The notes below the pieces were generated by a model. The model had not been told where the DNA came from and searched no databases. It saw only the letters and a program-made list of their open reading frames with translations. From positions 558,001-622,000 of the forward strand of contig NZ_VYRZ01000001.1 of assembly GCF_008710705.1 (NCBI RefSeq): 64,000 nucleotides of DNA, written 5' to 3'. Made by a program: the position numbers and the translations under genes. This stretch comes from Microbacterium radiodurans (lineage in GTDB: Bacteria > Actinomycetota > Actinomycetes > Actinomycetales > Microbacteriaceae). The number at the start of each line of letters is the position of its first letter. Within the stretch, counting starts at the first letter, position 1. This document shows positions 50,870-61,275 of this stretch, one piece after another.

Positions 50870-51871
50870 GTGCCGAGCCTCGACCCCGCCATCGCCGAGA
50901 TCCGCCGCGCCGTCCGCGCTGCGCTGAGCTCGCTCACCGCGGGCTCGACGGTGCTCGTCGCCCTCTCGGGCGGTGCCGACTCGCTGGCCCTCGCCGCCGC
51001 GACGGCGTTCGAGGCGCCGAAGCTCGGGTTGCGCGCGGCATCCGTCACGGTCGACCACGGCCTCCAGTCGGGCTCGGACGCGGCGGCCCTCGCGGCCGCC
51101 CGCGCCGCTGCCGCGCTCGGCCTCGACCCGCTCGTCGTCCGCGTCGAGGTGGGCACCGAGGGCGGCCCGGAGGCCGCCGCCCGCGAGGCGCGCAGGCGGG
51201 CTCTCCGCGACGCGGCTCGGGGTGCCGGCGCCGCCGCCGTGCTGCTGGGACACACGCTCGACGACCAGGCCGAGACGGTGCTCCTCGGGCTCGCGCGCGG
51301 CGCGGGCGCGACGAGCCTGGGGGGCATGGCCGCCGACCGCGCCGACGATGAGACCGGCGTGCGCTGGCTGCGTCCGCTGCTCGCGGTGCGCCGCGCGACG
51401 ACCGCCGCCGCGTGCGGCGCGGCCGGGCTCACTCCGTGGCGAGATCCGCACAACAGCGACGACCGATTCCGCCGGGTGCGCGTCCGCGAGCGGGTGCTGC
51501 CCGTGCTCGAGACGGAGCTCGGACCGGGCATCGCCGAGGCCCTCGCGCGCACGGCCGAGCAGCTTCGCGAGGACGCGCAGGCCTTCGACGACATGATCGC
51601 CGAGACCATTGAGGACATCGTCGAGCCCGCCGAGGCCGGCATCGCCGTCTCGGTGGCCGCACTCGCCGCCAATCCGCCGGCGCTTCGTCACCGCATCATC
51701 CGTCATGTCGTGCAGAGCGAGTTCCACGAGAGTCTCACGCGGGCGCAGACCCTCGAGGTCGCCCGCCTCGTCACCGACTACCGCGGGCAGGGACCGATCG
51801 ACCTCCCCGGATGCCGCGCCCGCCGCACCGGACGGCTCATTGAGTTCTCGGCCGCGCCCGGCGCCGCCTAA
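50870..51871 (+). CDS. tilS: tRNA(Ile)-lysidine synthase
   Basis: 333 aa. Converts C34 of the CAU-anticodon tRNA-Ile to lysidine, an essential step for reading AUA. PP-loop SGGADSLALA near residue 30, TVDHGLQSGS, LLGHTLDDQAETVL and LTPWRDPHNSD are family signatures; the short C-terminal region lacks the extended TilS-C domain of E. coli, as usual in actinobacteria. GTG start 6 nt after TACGGT. Followed directly by hpt. Confidence 0.93.
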   Translation: MPSLDPAIAEIRRAVRAALSSLTAGSTVLVALSGGADSLALAAATAFEAPKLGLRAASVTVDHGLQSGSDAAALAAARAAAALGLDPLVVRVEVGTEGGPEAAAREARRRALRDAARGAGAAAVLLGHTLDDQAETVLLGLARGAGATSLGGMAADRADDETGVRWLRPLLAVRRATTAAACGAAGLTPWRDPHNSDDRFRRVRVRERVLPVLETELGPGIAEALARTAEQLREDAQAFDDMIAETIEDIVEPAEAGIAVSVAALAANPPALRHRIIRHVVQSEFHESLTRAQTLEVARLVTDYRGQGPIDLPGCRARRTGRLIEFSAAPGAA

Positions 51872-51880
51872 ACTCGTCGC
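51869..51880 (+). promoter_or_regulatory. -10-like hexamer containing the tilS stop, before hpt
   Basis: TAAACT (51869-51874) starts with the TAA stop of tilS and is followed by CGTCGC and the hpt ATG. No Shine-Dalgarno for hpt. Confidence 0.5.
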
Positions 51881-52432
51881 ATGCGTGCCGCCGAGATCGC
51901 CGACCAGCTGACCGACGTCCTCGTCACGGAGGAGCAGATCCAGGCGAAGCTCGTCGAGCTCGCCGAGCGGGTCGAGGCCGACTACGCGGGCAAGGAGCTG
52001 ATCCTCGTCGGCGTCCTGAAGGGCGCGGTCATGGTGATGGCGGACTTCGCCCGCGCCCTCAAGCGCGACATCACGATGGACTGGATGGCCGTCTCCTCGT
52101 ACGGGGCCAGCACCAAATCGAGCGGCGTCGTGCAGATCCGCAAGGACCTCGACGCCGACCTGCACGGCAAGCACGTGCTGATCGTCGAGGACATCATCGA
52201 CTCGGGTCTGACCCTCAGCTGGCTCCTCGAGAACTTCCAGTCGCGCGGCGCCGAGTCGCTCGAGGTGCTCGCGCTCCTGCGCAAGCCCGAGGCCGCGAAG
52301 GTCGAGATCGACTGCCGCTACGTCGGCTTCGACATCCCGAACGACTTCGTCGTCGGCTACGGCCTCGACTACGCCGAGAAGTACCGCAACCTCCGCGACG
52401 TCGCGATCCTCGCCCCGCACGTCTACAGCTGA
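51881..52432 (+). CDS. hpt: Hypoxanthine phosphoribosyltransferase
   Basis: 183 aa. Salvages hypoxanthine and guanine with PRPP. PRPP-binding motif VLIVEDIIDSGLTL and VGVLKGAVMVMADFARAL are typical, as is the C-terminal DYAEKYRNLRDVAIL. The tilS-hpt-ftsH order is widely conserved in bacteria. Start 9 nt after the tilS stop, probably leaderless from its own promoter as well as by read-through. Confidence 0.96.
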   Translation: MRAAEIADQLTDVLVTEEQIQAKLVELAERVEADYAGKELILVGVLKGAVMVMADFARALKRDITMDWMAVSSYGASTKSSGVVQIRKDLDADLHGKHVLIVEDIIDSGLTLSWLLENFQSRGAESLEVLALLRKPEAAKVEIDCRYVGFDIPNDFVVGYGLDYAEKYRNLRDVAILAPHVYS

Positions 52433-52486
52433 TCCATCCCGGTACGCCCAAAACGAACGCACAGACCCCCCATAGTCCGCGCGGGG

Positions 52487-52501
52487 TAGCCTGATCGCAC
52501 C
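52487..52501 (+). promoter_or_regulatory. -10-like hexamer before ftsH
   Basis: TAGCCT (52487-52492) with 9 nt to the ATG, implying a leader of 2-3 nt. No Shine-Dalgarno. Confidence 0.4.
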
Positions 52502-54514
<2,013 letters not shown>

Positions 54515-54517
<3 letters not shown>

Positions 54518-54526
54518 GCTCGCCGC
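54515..54526 (+). promoter_or_regulatory. -10-like hexamer containing the ftsH stop, before folE
   Basis: TAGGCT (54515-54520) starts with the TAG stop of ftsH and is followed by CGCCGC and the folE GTG at 54527. No Shine-Dalgarno. Confidence 0.5.
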
Positions 54527-55117
54527 GTGGCCGTCGACCGGGAACGCGTCGCCGCCCTCGTGCGGGACCTGCTCGAGGCGATCGGGGAGGACCCCGACCG
54601 CCCGGGCCTGAAGCAGACCCCGCAGCGGGTCGCGGACGCCTACGCCGAGTTCTTCTCGGGCGTCGGGGCGGATGCCGCCGAGCCGCTCGCGCACACGATC
54701 TCGGTCGCGCGCGGGCCCGCCCCCGACACGCTGCCCTCGGGCGCGGTGATGGTGCGCGGCATCCGGTTCCGATCGTTCTGCGAGCACCATCTCCTGCCCT
54801 TCGCGGGGCACGCGCACATCGCCTACCTGCCCGGCGAGCAGGTCGTGGGGCTCGGCGCCCTGCCGCGCGTCGTCGACGTGCTCGCCGCGCGACCCCAGGT
54901 GCAGGAGCGCCTGGGAGAGCAGATCGCCGACACGATCGACGCGGCGCTCGACGCGCGCGGTGTGCTCGTCGTGCTCGACGCGGCGCACGAGTGCGTCACG
55001 ATGCGCGGCGGTCGGCAGACGGATGCCACGACCCTCACCGTCGCCGCGCGGGGCGTCTACGCCGACCCCGTCGCTCGGGCCGAGCTCATCGCCCTGATCG
55101 CGGGAGGCGGCGCATGA
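54527..55117 (+). CDS. folE: GTP cyclohydrolase I
   Basis: 196 aa. First step of tetrahydrofolate synthesis: GTP to dihydroneopterin triphosphate. Zinc and active-site motif FCEHHLLPF, GLGALPRVVD, and a C-terminal CVTMRGG are present. GTG start 9 nt after the ftsH stop. Heads the folE-folP-folB-folK set, with 4-nt overlaps from folP on. Confidence 0.97.
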   Translation: MAVDRERVAALVRDLLEAIGEDPDRPGLKQTPQRVADAYAEFFSGVGADAAEPLAHTISVARGPAPDTLPSGAVMVRGIRFRSFCEHHLLPFAGHAHIAYLPGEQVVGLGALPRVVDVLAARPQVQERLGEQIADTIDAALDARGVLVVLDAAHECVTMRGGRQTDATTLTVAARGVYADPVARAELIALIAGGGA

Positions 55118-55911
55118 CCGTCATCATGGGGATCCTCAACATCACCGCCGACTCGTTCAGCGACGGCGGCTCCTATCTCGATGCCGAGGCCGCCCTCGCG
55201 CACGGACTCGCGCTGCGCGACGCCGGCGCCGGGATCGTCGACGTCGGCGGCGAATCGACGCGCCCCGGCGCCACGCGCGTCCCCGGTGAGGTGGAGCGCG
55301 CGCGGGTTCTCCCCGTCGTCGAAGCGCTCGCCGCGACCGGGGTCGCGGTGAGCATCGACACGATGAACGCGGCGACCGCCGTGGCCGCCGTGGCCGCGGG
55401 CGCGACGATCGTCAACGACGTCTCGGGCGGTCTCGCCGACGGCGACATGCTCGCGGCCGTAGCCGCGTCCGGAGCCGACCTCGTCATCGGGCACTGGCGG
55501 GGGCACTCGGCCGACATGTACGCCGGTGCGCGCTACGACGACCCGGTCGTCGACGTGCTCCGCGAGCTCGAGGAGCGCGTGGGCGCCGCCGCGCATGCGG
55601 GCATCGACCCCTCGAGGATCGTGCTCGACCCGGGCATCGGCTTCGGCAAGCTGGCGGCGCAGAACTGGCAGCTGCTCCGCCACCTCGACCGGCTCGTCGC
55701 AGTCGGGCGCCCGGTGCTGGTCGGCACGAGCCGCAAGGGCTTCCTTCGCGACGCCCTCGGCGAAGACCCCGCCCAGGAGCGACGGGATGCTGCGACCGCC
55801 GTCACGAGCGTCCTCGCCGCCGAGGCCGGGGCGTGGGGCGTGCGCGTCCACGACGTCGCGGCGACGCGCGACGCGCTCGCGGTGCGCCGGCACTGGCGGG
55901 GGGAGTCATGA
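55114..55911 (+). CDS. folP: Dihydropteroate synthase
   Basis: 265 aa TIM-barrel enzyme joining p-aminobenzoate to dihydropterin pyrophosphate; the sulfonamide target. MGILNITADSFSDGG, DVGGESTRPGA and LDPGIGFGK are diagnostic, with VGTSRKGFL near the C-terminus. ATGA overlap with folE and with folB. Confidence 0.97.
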   Translation: MTVIMGILNITADSFSDGGSYLDAEAALAHGLALRDAGAGIVDVGGESTRPGATRVPGEVERARVLPVVEALAATGVAVSIDTMNAATAVAAVAAGATIVNDVSGGLADGDMLAAVAASGADLVIGHWRGHSADMYAGARYDDPVVDVLRELEERVGAAAHAGIDPSRIVLDPGIGFGKLAAQNWQLLRHLDRLVAVGRPVLVGTSRKGFLRDALGEDPAQERRDAATAVTSVLAAEAGAWGVRVHDVAATRDALAVRRHWRGES

Positions 55912-56276
55912 CCGACCGCATCCGTCTCACCGGCGTTCGTGCGCGCGGCTTCCACGGCGTCTACGACGCCGAGCGTCAGCACGGCCAGGACTTCGTCGTC
56001 GATCTCGACCTCGAGCTGTCGCTCGCCGCGGCGGCGGCCAGCGACGACGTCGCCGACACCGTCCACTACGGCGAGCTCGCCGAGCGCGTCGTGGAGATCG
56101 TCGCGGGCGACCCGGTCGACCTCCTCGAGACGCTTGCGACCCGCATCGCCGAGGCGGCCCTCGGGTTCGGGCTCGTCGACGCGGTCACCGTGACGGTGCA
56201 CAAGCCGCAGGCCCCGATCGCCGTGCCGTTCGGCGACGTCAGCGTCACGATCGAGCGACGGCGGGCCGGACGATGA
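55908..56276 (+). CDS. folB: Dihydroneopterin aldolase
   Basis: 122 aa. Cleaves dihydroneopterin to hydroxymethyl-dihydropterin and glycolaldehyde. Motifs GVRARGFHGVYDAERQHGQDF, TVHYGELAE with the conserved Tyr, LLETLATRIA and the C-terminal VTVHKPQAPI with the catalytic Lys. ATGA overlaps on both sides. Confidence 0.96.
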   Translation: MTDRIRLTGVRARGFHGVYDAERQHGQDFVVDLDLELSLAAAAASDDVADTVHYGELAERVVEIVAGDPVDLLETLATRIAEAALGFGLVDAVTVTVHKPQAPIAVPFGDVSVTIERRRAGR

Positions 56277-56830
56277 GCCGCCGTCTCGCGCAGGAGAGCC
56301 CGGGGGCGACGCCCGCGGGATCCGTTCCCGCCGTCCGCGCCGTCATCGCGCTCGGAGCGAACCTCGGCGACCGCGCGCAGGCGATCCGGGCCGCGCTCGC
56401 CGCGCTCGACGCGCTGCCGCTGACGACCCTCGTCGCCGCCGCCGACCCCATCGAGACGGTCGCGCTGACCCTCGACGGGCCGGATGCCGCGGCGCCCGCC
56501 TACCTGAACACGGTCGCGCTCGTCGACACCCGCCTCGCGCCGACCGTGCTGCTCGGCTACCTGCACGCGATCGAGGAGCGCCACGGCCGCGCGCGCGGCG
56601 CGCAGGTGCGGCGGTGGGCGGATCGCACCCTGGATCTCGACCTCATCGTCCACGGCGACACCGTCGTGGACTCGGCCGCCCTCGCGCTTCCGCACCCGCG
56701 GGCCGCCGAGCGCGACTTCGTCCTCGAGCCCTGGCTCGCCGTCGACCCGGTCGCCGAACTACCCGGACACGGCTCGGTCGCCGCGCTCCTGGAGCGGCTG
56801 CGCGACGGCGGCGGAGGAGGTGCCGCGTGA
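56273..56830 (+). CDS. folK: HPPK (hydroxymethyldihydropteridine pyrophosphokinase)
   Basis: 185 aa. Pyrophosphorylates hydroxymethyl-dihydropterin for FolP. ALGANLGDR near the N-terminus, the RTLDLDLIVHG metal-binding motif and LPHPRAAERDFVLEPW are present. About 20 extra N-terminal residues. ATGA start overlap with folB and GTGA with the DUF3180 gene. Confidence 0.96.
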   Translation: MSRRLAQESPGATPAGSVPAVRAVIALGANLGDRAQAIRAALAALDALPLTTLVAAADPIETVALTLDGPDAAAPAYLNTVALVDTRLAPTVLLGYLHAIEERHGRARGAQVRRWADRTLDLDLIVHGDTVVDSAALALPHPRAAERDFVLEPWLAVDPVAELPGHGSVAALLERLRDGGGGGAA

Positions 56831-57315
56831 GGCGCACGTCACCCGCCGTCCTCGCCGCGACGGTCGCGATCGGCGTCGGCGCCGGCTTCGTCCTCGACCA
56901 GGCGCTGACGGGGTCGGGCCGCCCGACCTTCACGCCGTCGATCATGCTGCCGGTCCTGTACGTGATGCTCGGTGCCGCTGTCGTGGCGGCGGCGCTCCCG
57001 ATCCGCCGTGCGGTGCGCGGGGGAGCCGTGCGCGTCGACCCGTTCCGGGCCCTCCGTATCGCGATGCTCGCGCAGGCCTCGAGCCTCGTCGGAGCCTTCA
57101 CCGGCGGCATGGGCCTCGGTCTCCTCCTGTTCCTCCTCACACGTCCGGTGCCGCCGTCACTAGGCTCGACTGGTGCGGTGATCGCCGCGGTCGTCGGGGC
57201 AGTGGTCCTGGTCGTGGCCGGCATCGTCGCAGAACAGCTCTGCACGATTCGGAAGGACGACGATGACGACCAGCCCGGACCACCCGAGCCCGACGCCACT
57301 CCCTCCCACCACTGA
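56827..57315 (+). CDS. DUF3180 membrane protein
   Basis: 162 aa with four hydrophobic helices and an acidic C-terminal tail. DUF3180 proteins are actinobacterial and almost always follow folK; function unknown. GTG start overlaps the folK stop. Its last ~50 nt are also the start of the next gene (different frame), an unusually long overlap for this window. Confidence 0.88.
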   Translation: MRRTSPAVLAATVAIGVGAGFVLDQALTGSGRPTFTPSIMLPVLYVMLGAAVVAAALPIRRAVRGGAVRVDPFRALRIAMLAQASSLVGAFTGGMGLGLLLFLLTRPVPPSLGSTGAVIAAVVGAVVLVVAGIVAEQLCTIRKDDDDDQPGPPEPDATPSHH

Positions 57316-57877
57316 GCCCGCAGCCGCCGGCGAAGCCGGTCCGGGACGGGTGCTCGACGACGGCGCGTACGACCGGCTCATCGAGCCGCGGAGCGCGAAC
57401 CGCCTCGAGCTCGAGCGGGGCATCTGGCATCAGATCTCGCGCAAGTACCTCATCGTGCAGCTCATCGGGAACGGCTTCTGGCTCGTCGTGATCCTGGCGG
57501 CGGTGGTCGCCTTCGTGCTGTGGCTGGACCAGCCGTGGGCGTTCATCCCCGGAGTCGTGGTCGCCGTGCTGCTGCTCGCCACGATGGCCGTGCTGCCGCG
57601 CCAGGTGCGCTCCATCGGATACCAGCTGCGGGAGGACGACCTCGTCTTCCGCCGCGGCATCCTGTGGCAGCGCATGGTCGCCGTCCCCTACGGCCGGATG
57701 CAGCTCGTCGACATCACGCACGGACCGCTGGACCGCGGGTTCGGCATCGCCCAGCTCAAGTTCGTCACCGCCGCCGCAGCCACGGGCGTCACGATCCCCG
57801 GATTGACACAGCAAGCCGCCGAAGCGCTGCGCGACCACCTCATGTCGGTCGCCGAGTCGCGGCGGACCGGCCTGTGA
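57263..57877 (+). CDS. PH-domain (bPH2) membrane protein, YdbS-like
   Basis: 204 aa. A Pro/Thr-rich N-terminus, two membrane helices (about 72-115), then a bacterial PH-like domain with the DLVFRRGILWQRMVAVPYGRMQ and VDITHGPLDRGFGIAQL motifs. Usually paired with a larger tandem protein, as here. Start ATG 57263 is supported by GGAAGGA upstream, giving a 53-nt overlap with DUF3180. Role in envelope stress or antimicrobial peptide resistance is suggested for some homologues, not shown. Confidence 0.88.
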   Translation: MTTSPDHPSPTPLPPTTEPAAAGEAGPGRVLDDGAYDRLIEPRSANRLELERGIWHQISRKYLIVQLIGNGFWLVVILAAVVAFVLWLDQPWAFIPGVVVAVLLLATMAVLPRQVRSIGYQLREDDLVFRRGILWQRMVAVPYGRMQLVDITHGPLDRGFGIAQLKFVTAAAATGVTIPGLTQQAAEALRDHLMSVAESRRTGL

Positions 57878-59721
57878 CCGACCCCCGGCCCGCGGGCGCT
57901 CCCGAGGCGCCTCCGGCCGATCTCGTCCGCTCGCCCCTGTCGGACGGCGAGTGGCACCGGCTGCATCCGCTCACCCCGCTCCTGCGCGGCGGGCTCGCGC
58001 TGCTCGTCGTGCTGGGCATCGTGGTCGCGAACTTCCGCGACCGCCTGATCGCGATCTTCGTGCCGGTGTTCGCCCCCGATGCGCCGGTCGACCGGTGGCA
58101 GGACTTCGAGAGCTCGGGCGATCCGGTCGACTTCGTGCTCGCCAACAACCTCGTGCTGGTCGCGCTCGGCGTCGTCGTGGTGGGCCTCGCGGTCATCATC
58201 GGCGGCTTCTATCTGTCCTGGCGGTTCCACACCTTCCGCATCACCGACGACGACGTCGAGGTGCGAAGCGGCATCCTCTCGCGGACCCAGCGCCGCGCGC
58301 CGCTCGACCGGGTGCAGGGCGTCAACCTCACCCGTCCCGCGATCGCGCGCCTGCTGGGCGCGGCCAAGCTTGAGATCATCGGCGCGGGCGCCGACGCCAA
58401 CGTCAAGCTCGAGTACCTCTCCACCGGCAACGCCGAGACCATCCGCGCCGACATCCTGCGCCTCGCCTCGGGGCGACGCCTCGCGGCGGAGGGGCGGGCC
58501 GAGGGCGCTCGCGGCGACGCCCGGTCGGCGATCGCGGGCACCGTCAGTCGCGGCCTGACCGGCATGATCGACGGCGACGATGCGGATGCCGCCGAGCCCG
58601 CGTCGGTCGTGAGGATCCCGCCGGGCCGGCTGATCGCCTCGCAGGTGGCCGGTTGGGGCACCGTGATCATCCTCGCCGGTGCGGTCGCGTTGGCGGTCGC
58701 GGCCGCCAACAGCGTGTTCTGGGTCTTCTTCGCCTATGTGCCGGCGCTCCTCGGTCTCGGTGCGTACTGGATCCGCACGATCGTGCGGTCGCTGCGGTAT
58801 TCGATCGCCCCGACGCGCGACGGCGTCCGCATCACGTTCGGTCTGTTCACGACCGTGTCGGAGATCCTTCCGCCGGGGCGCGTCCACGCGATCGAGATCT
58901 CGCAGCCGATCTTCTGGCGCGCGTTCGGCTGGTGGACCGTGCGGATCAACCGGCTGAGCGGGCGGAGCGCGACCGACACGACGACCGATCAGTTCACGAC
59001 CGTGCTCCCGGTCGGCACGCGCGCGGACGTCGAGCGCGTGCTCGGACTGCTCCTGCCGACGGTGCCGGAGCAGGCGCGAGCCGCCTTCGTCGCCGAGGGG
59101 CTCCTCGGTCCCGTCGCGGGCGACCCGTACGTCACGACGCCGCAGCGAGCGCGCATCCTGCGCCCGCTCTCGTGGCGCCGCAACGGCTACGCCGTCGCCG
59201 ACGGGATGCTGCTGCTCCGCGTGGGCATGGTCTGGCGCCGACTGGCGGTGGTTCCCCTCGCCCGCCTGCAGAGCGTCGGCATCCACCAGGGGCCCATCGC
59301 CCGCGCGCTGGGGATCGCGCGCCTGCGCGCCCACACGGTCGCCGGCCCCGTCATCCCGTACGTCGGGGCTCTCGACCGGCGCGACGTGCTGACGGCGTTC
59401 GAGCGCGTGAGCGAGGTCGCCGTGTCGGCGGCCGCGACCGATCACTCGCACCGGTGGGCGGAGGACGAGCAGGCTTCGTCGAGCGCCGAGGCATCGATCG
59501 CGCCGCCGCCTCCGCCGCCGTACCTTCCGGGTTCCGGGGCCGTCGGCACGCCACCGCCTCCGCCCCCCTACGTGCCCGGTGCGCTCGGCGCCCCCGGCGC
59601 GCCCGTGACGCCGCCCCCGCCGTACGTGCCGCGGACGCGTGCCGAGGCGCGAGAGAACGCCGCCACCGCGGGCGCCGCTCTCGACCCGGCGGCCGACGGC
59701 ACGGCCGAGGACCGGTCGTGA
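57874..59721 (+). CDS. Tandem PH-domain (bPH2) membrane protein, YdbT-like
   Basis: 615 aa. Three bPH2-type repeats are visible, each with a paired RxGxxxR...VPLxRxQ-like core (VEVRSGILSRTQRRAPLDRVQ, ITFGLFTTVSEILPPGRVH, LLLRVGMVWRRLAVVPLARLQ), separated by membrane-helix pairs. The last ~110 aa are a proline-rich cytoplasmic tail with PPPPPPYLPG / PPPPPPYVPG / TPPPPYVP repeats, a possible protein-interaction region. GTG start, GTGA overlap with both neighbours. Confidence 0.88.
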   Translation: MTDPRPAGAPEAPPADLVRSPLSDGEWHRLHPLTPLLRGGLALLVVLGIVVANFRDRLIAIFVPVFAPDAPVDRWQDFESSGDPVDFVLANNLVLVALGVVVVGLAVIIGGFYLSWRFHTFRITDDDVEVRSGILSRTQRRAPLDRVQGVNLTRPAIARLLGAAKLEIIGAGADANVKLEYLSTGNAETIRADILRLASGRRLAAEGRAEGARGDARSAIAGTVSRGLTGMIDGDDADAAEPASVVRIPPGRLIASQVAGWGTVIILAGAVALAVAAANSVFWVFFAYVPALLGLGAYWIRTIVRSLRYSIAPTRDGVRITFGLFTTVSEILPPGRVHAIEISQPIFWRAFGWWTVRINRLSGRSATDTTTDQFTTVLPVGTRADVERVLGLLLPTVPEQARAAFVAEGLLGPVAGDPYVTTPQRARILRPLSWRRNGYAVADGMLLLRVGMVWRRLAVVPLARLQSVGIHQGPIARALGIARLRAHTVAGPVIPYVGALDRRDVLTAFERVSEVAVSAAATDHSHRWAEDEQASSSAEASIAPPPPPPYLPGSGAVGTPPPPPPYVPGALGAPGAPVTPPPPYVPRTRAEARENAATAGAALDPAADGTAEDRS

Positions 59722-60422
59722 CGGCCGCATCCCGCCTCGGTGTGGGCGTCATCGGCGCCGGGCGCGTCGGGCCGGTGCTGGCCGCGGCTCTGGCCGGCGC
59801 GGGACACGCGCTCACCGGCATCACTCCCGGGTCCGATCGCGACCGCGTGGAGGTCATGCTCCCGGGCGTCCCCGTGCTCGACGCCGACGAGGTCGTGCGC
59901 CGCAGCGAGCTGGTCGTCATCGCCGTGCCGCACGACGAACTGCCGCGGCTCGTCGCCGGCCTCGCGGACGTCGGCGCCTGGCAGGTGGGGCAGCTCGTGC
60001 TGCACACCGACCCCGCCGCCGGCCTCGATGTGCTCGCCCCCGCGGCGGCGCGCGGCGCGATCCCGCTGGCCGTCCACCCCGCCATCGCCTTCACCGGCTC
60101 GACCCTCGACCTCCGCCAGCTGGTCGGGGCGTACGCGGCCGTGACGGCTCCGGCCGCGGTGCTGCCGATCGCGCAGGCGCTCGCGGTCGAGCTGGGCTGC
60201 GAGCCGGTCGTCGTCGCCGACGCCGACCGGGCCGCCTACGGCGAGGCGATCGCGACGGCCACCCAGTTCGCGTCCTCGATCGTCCAGCAGTCAGCGGCGC
60301 TCCTTTCGGAGGCACAGGTCCCGGCGCCGGGGCGCTTCCTCTCCGCGCTCGTGCACTCCACCGTCGACCGTGCGCTCGTGGCGGCCGGTCGCGGCTCGGA
60401 GCCCGACGAGGAGCTGCTGTGA
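59718..60422 (+). CDS. Rossmann-fold DUF2520 oxidoreductase-like protein
   Basis: 234 aa. N-terminal dinucleotide-binding motif VGVIGAGRVGPVLA, then LVVIAVPHDEL and the C-terminal DUF2520 helical domain (AIAFTGS, ADRAAYGEAIATATQF). Resembles ketopantoate-reductase-like proteins that often lie by panC in actinobacteria; panC is absent here. Substrate unknown. GTGA overlap with the upstream gene. Confidence 0.88.
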   Translation: MTAASRLGVGVIGAGRVGPVLAAALAGAGHALTGITPGSDRDRVEVMLPGVPVLDADEVVRRSELVVIAVPHDELPRLVAGLADVGAWQVGQLVLHTDPAAGLDVLAPAAARGAIPLAVHPAIAFTGSTLDLRQLVGAYAAVTAPAAVLPIAQALAVELGCEPVVVADADRAAYGEAIATATQFASSIVQQSAALLSEAQVPAPGRFLSALVHSTVDRALVAAGRGSEPDEELL

Positions 60423-60452
60423 TCGGCATCCGATCGTGAACTGGGAGCCCGC

Positions 60453-61091
60453 GTGAGCGACGTCGAGCTCGCGCAGATCCCGGCCGGCGAGCTGCGGGGG
60501 CCCGGAACCCGTCGCCCGATCGAGGTCGCCGGGTTCGAGATCGGCGTCTATCCCGTGACGCAGGAGCAGCTCGGCGAAGTGCTCGGCATCGCGGCGTCCG
60601 CCCCGCGACGTCCGGCCGTCGAGCTGTCGTGGTTCCGCGCGGTGCGATTCTGCAATGCGCTCTCGGAGTGGGAGGGTCTCGACTCCGCGTACGCGGTCGA
60701 CGGCGACGAGGTGCGCTGGCACCGCGATTCCGACGGATACCGGCTGCCCACCGAGGTCGAGTGGGAGTACGCGTGCCGGGCCGGGTCGACAGCCGCGCAC
60801 TACGGACCGCTCGCCCAGATCGCGTGGAGCGCCGCCGACGGGGTCTCGTCGCCGCAGCCGGTGGGCGGCAGGCATCCCAACCTCTTCGGACTCTTCGACA
60901 TGCTCGGCAACGTCTCGGAGTGGTGCTGGGACCTGCTCGATCCCGCCGGCGACCGGCCCGACCGCGTGTTCCGCGGCGGCGGGTTCGCCGATGACGCCTG
61001 GTCGCTGCGCGCCGGAACGCGCCGCGGCGCACCCCCGCGGGCGGTGTTCGACGACGTCGGCCTGCGCGTCGCGCGCGGCGCCGCAGACTGA
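60453..61091 (+). CDS. SUMF1/FGE-domain protein without the catalytic cysteines
   Basis: 212 aa. The formylglycine-generating-enzyme fold is clear: EIGVYPVTQEQ, LPTEVEWEYACRAGS, LFGLFDMLGNVSEWCWD and RVFRGGGFADDAWSLRAGTR. In true FGEs the region after RGG(S/G) carries the copper-binding active-site Cys pair; here it reads FADDAWSLRAGT, without Cys, so sulfatase activation is unlikely. GTG start 30 nt after the DUF2520 gene. Function unknown. Confidence 0.85.
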   Translation: MSDVELAQIPAGELRGPGTRRPIEVAGFEIGVYPVTQEQLGEVLGIAASAPRRPAVELSWFRAVRFCNALSEWEGLDSAYAVDGDEVRWHRDSDGYRLPTEVEWEYACRAGSTAAHYGPLAQIAWSAADGVSSPQPVGGRHPNLFGLFDMLGNVSEWCWDLLDPAGDRPDRVFRGGGFADDAWSLRAGTRRGAPPRAVFDDVGLRVARGAAD

Positions 61092-61141
61092 CCCCGCCCC
61101 GCCCCGCCCCCGTGGGCCTGCGCCGACCCCACCCCATCGTG

Positions 61142-61184
61142 CCGAGCCCACCCCTCCTTCCCTGCCAGGGAGGGGTGGGCTCGG
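61142..61184. terminator. Long hairpin between the SUMF1 gene and lysS
   Basis: CCGAGCCCACCCCTCC (61142-61157) pairs perfectly with 61169-61184 across 11 nt; flanking CATC/GATG and CCCCACCC/GGGTGGGG extend it. No U-tract follows. It probably ends the folate-PH transcript, or acts as a structure ahead of the lysS promoter. Confidence 0.6.
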
Positions 61185-61238
61185 TGATGACGGGTGGGGC
61201 CGGCGCCGCTGATCATCCGGGTGCCGCAGGTCGCTCGG

Positions 61239-61265
61239 TAGACTGGCGAGTCGAATCCCGAGGAG
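61239..61265 (+). promoter_or_regulatory. -10 element and RBS of lysS
   Basis: TAGACT (61239-61244) with a short leader carrying GAGGAG (61260-61265), 10 nt before the ATG at 61276. No clear -35. Confidence 0.5.
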
Positions 61266-61275
61266 TTTGTCTGTC

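Noticed and set aside
61142..61184. T-box riboswitch controlling lysS
   Set aside because: No specifier loop or T-box bulge sequence; the hairpin lies upstream of the probable -10 element, so it would not be in the lysS leader.
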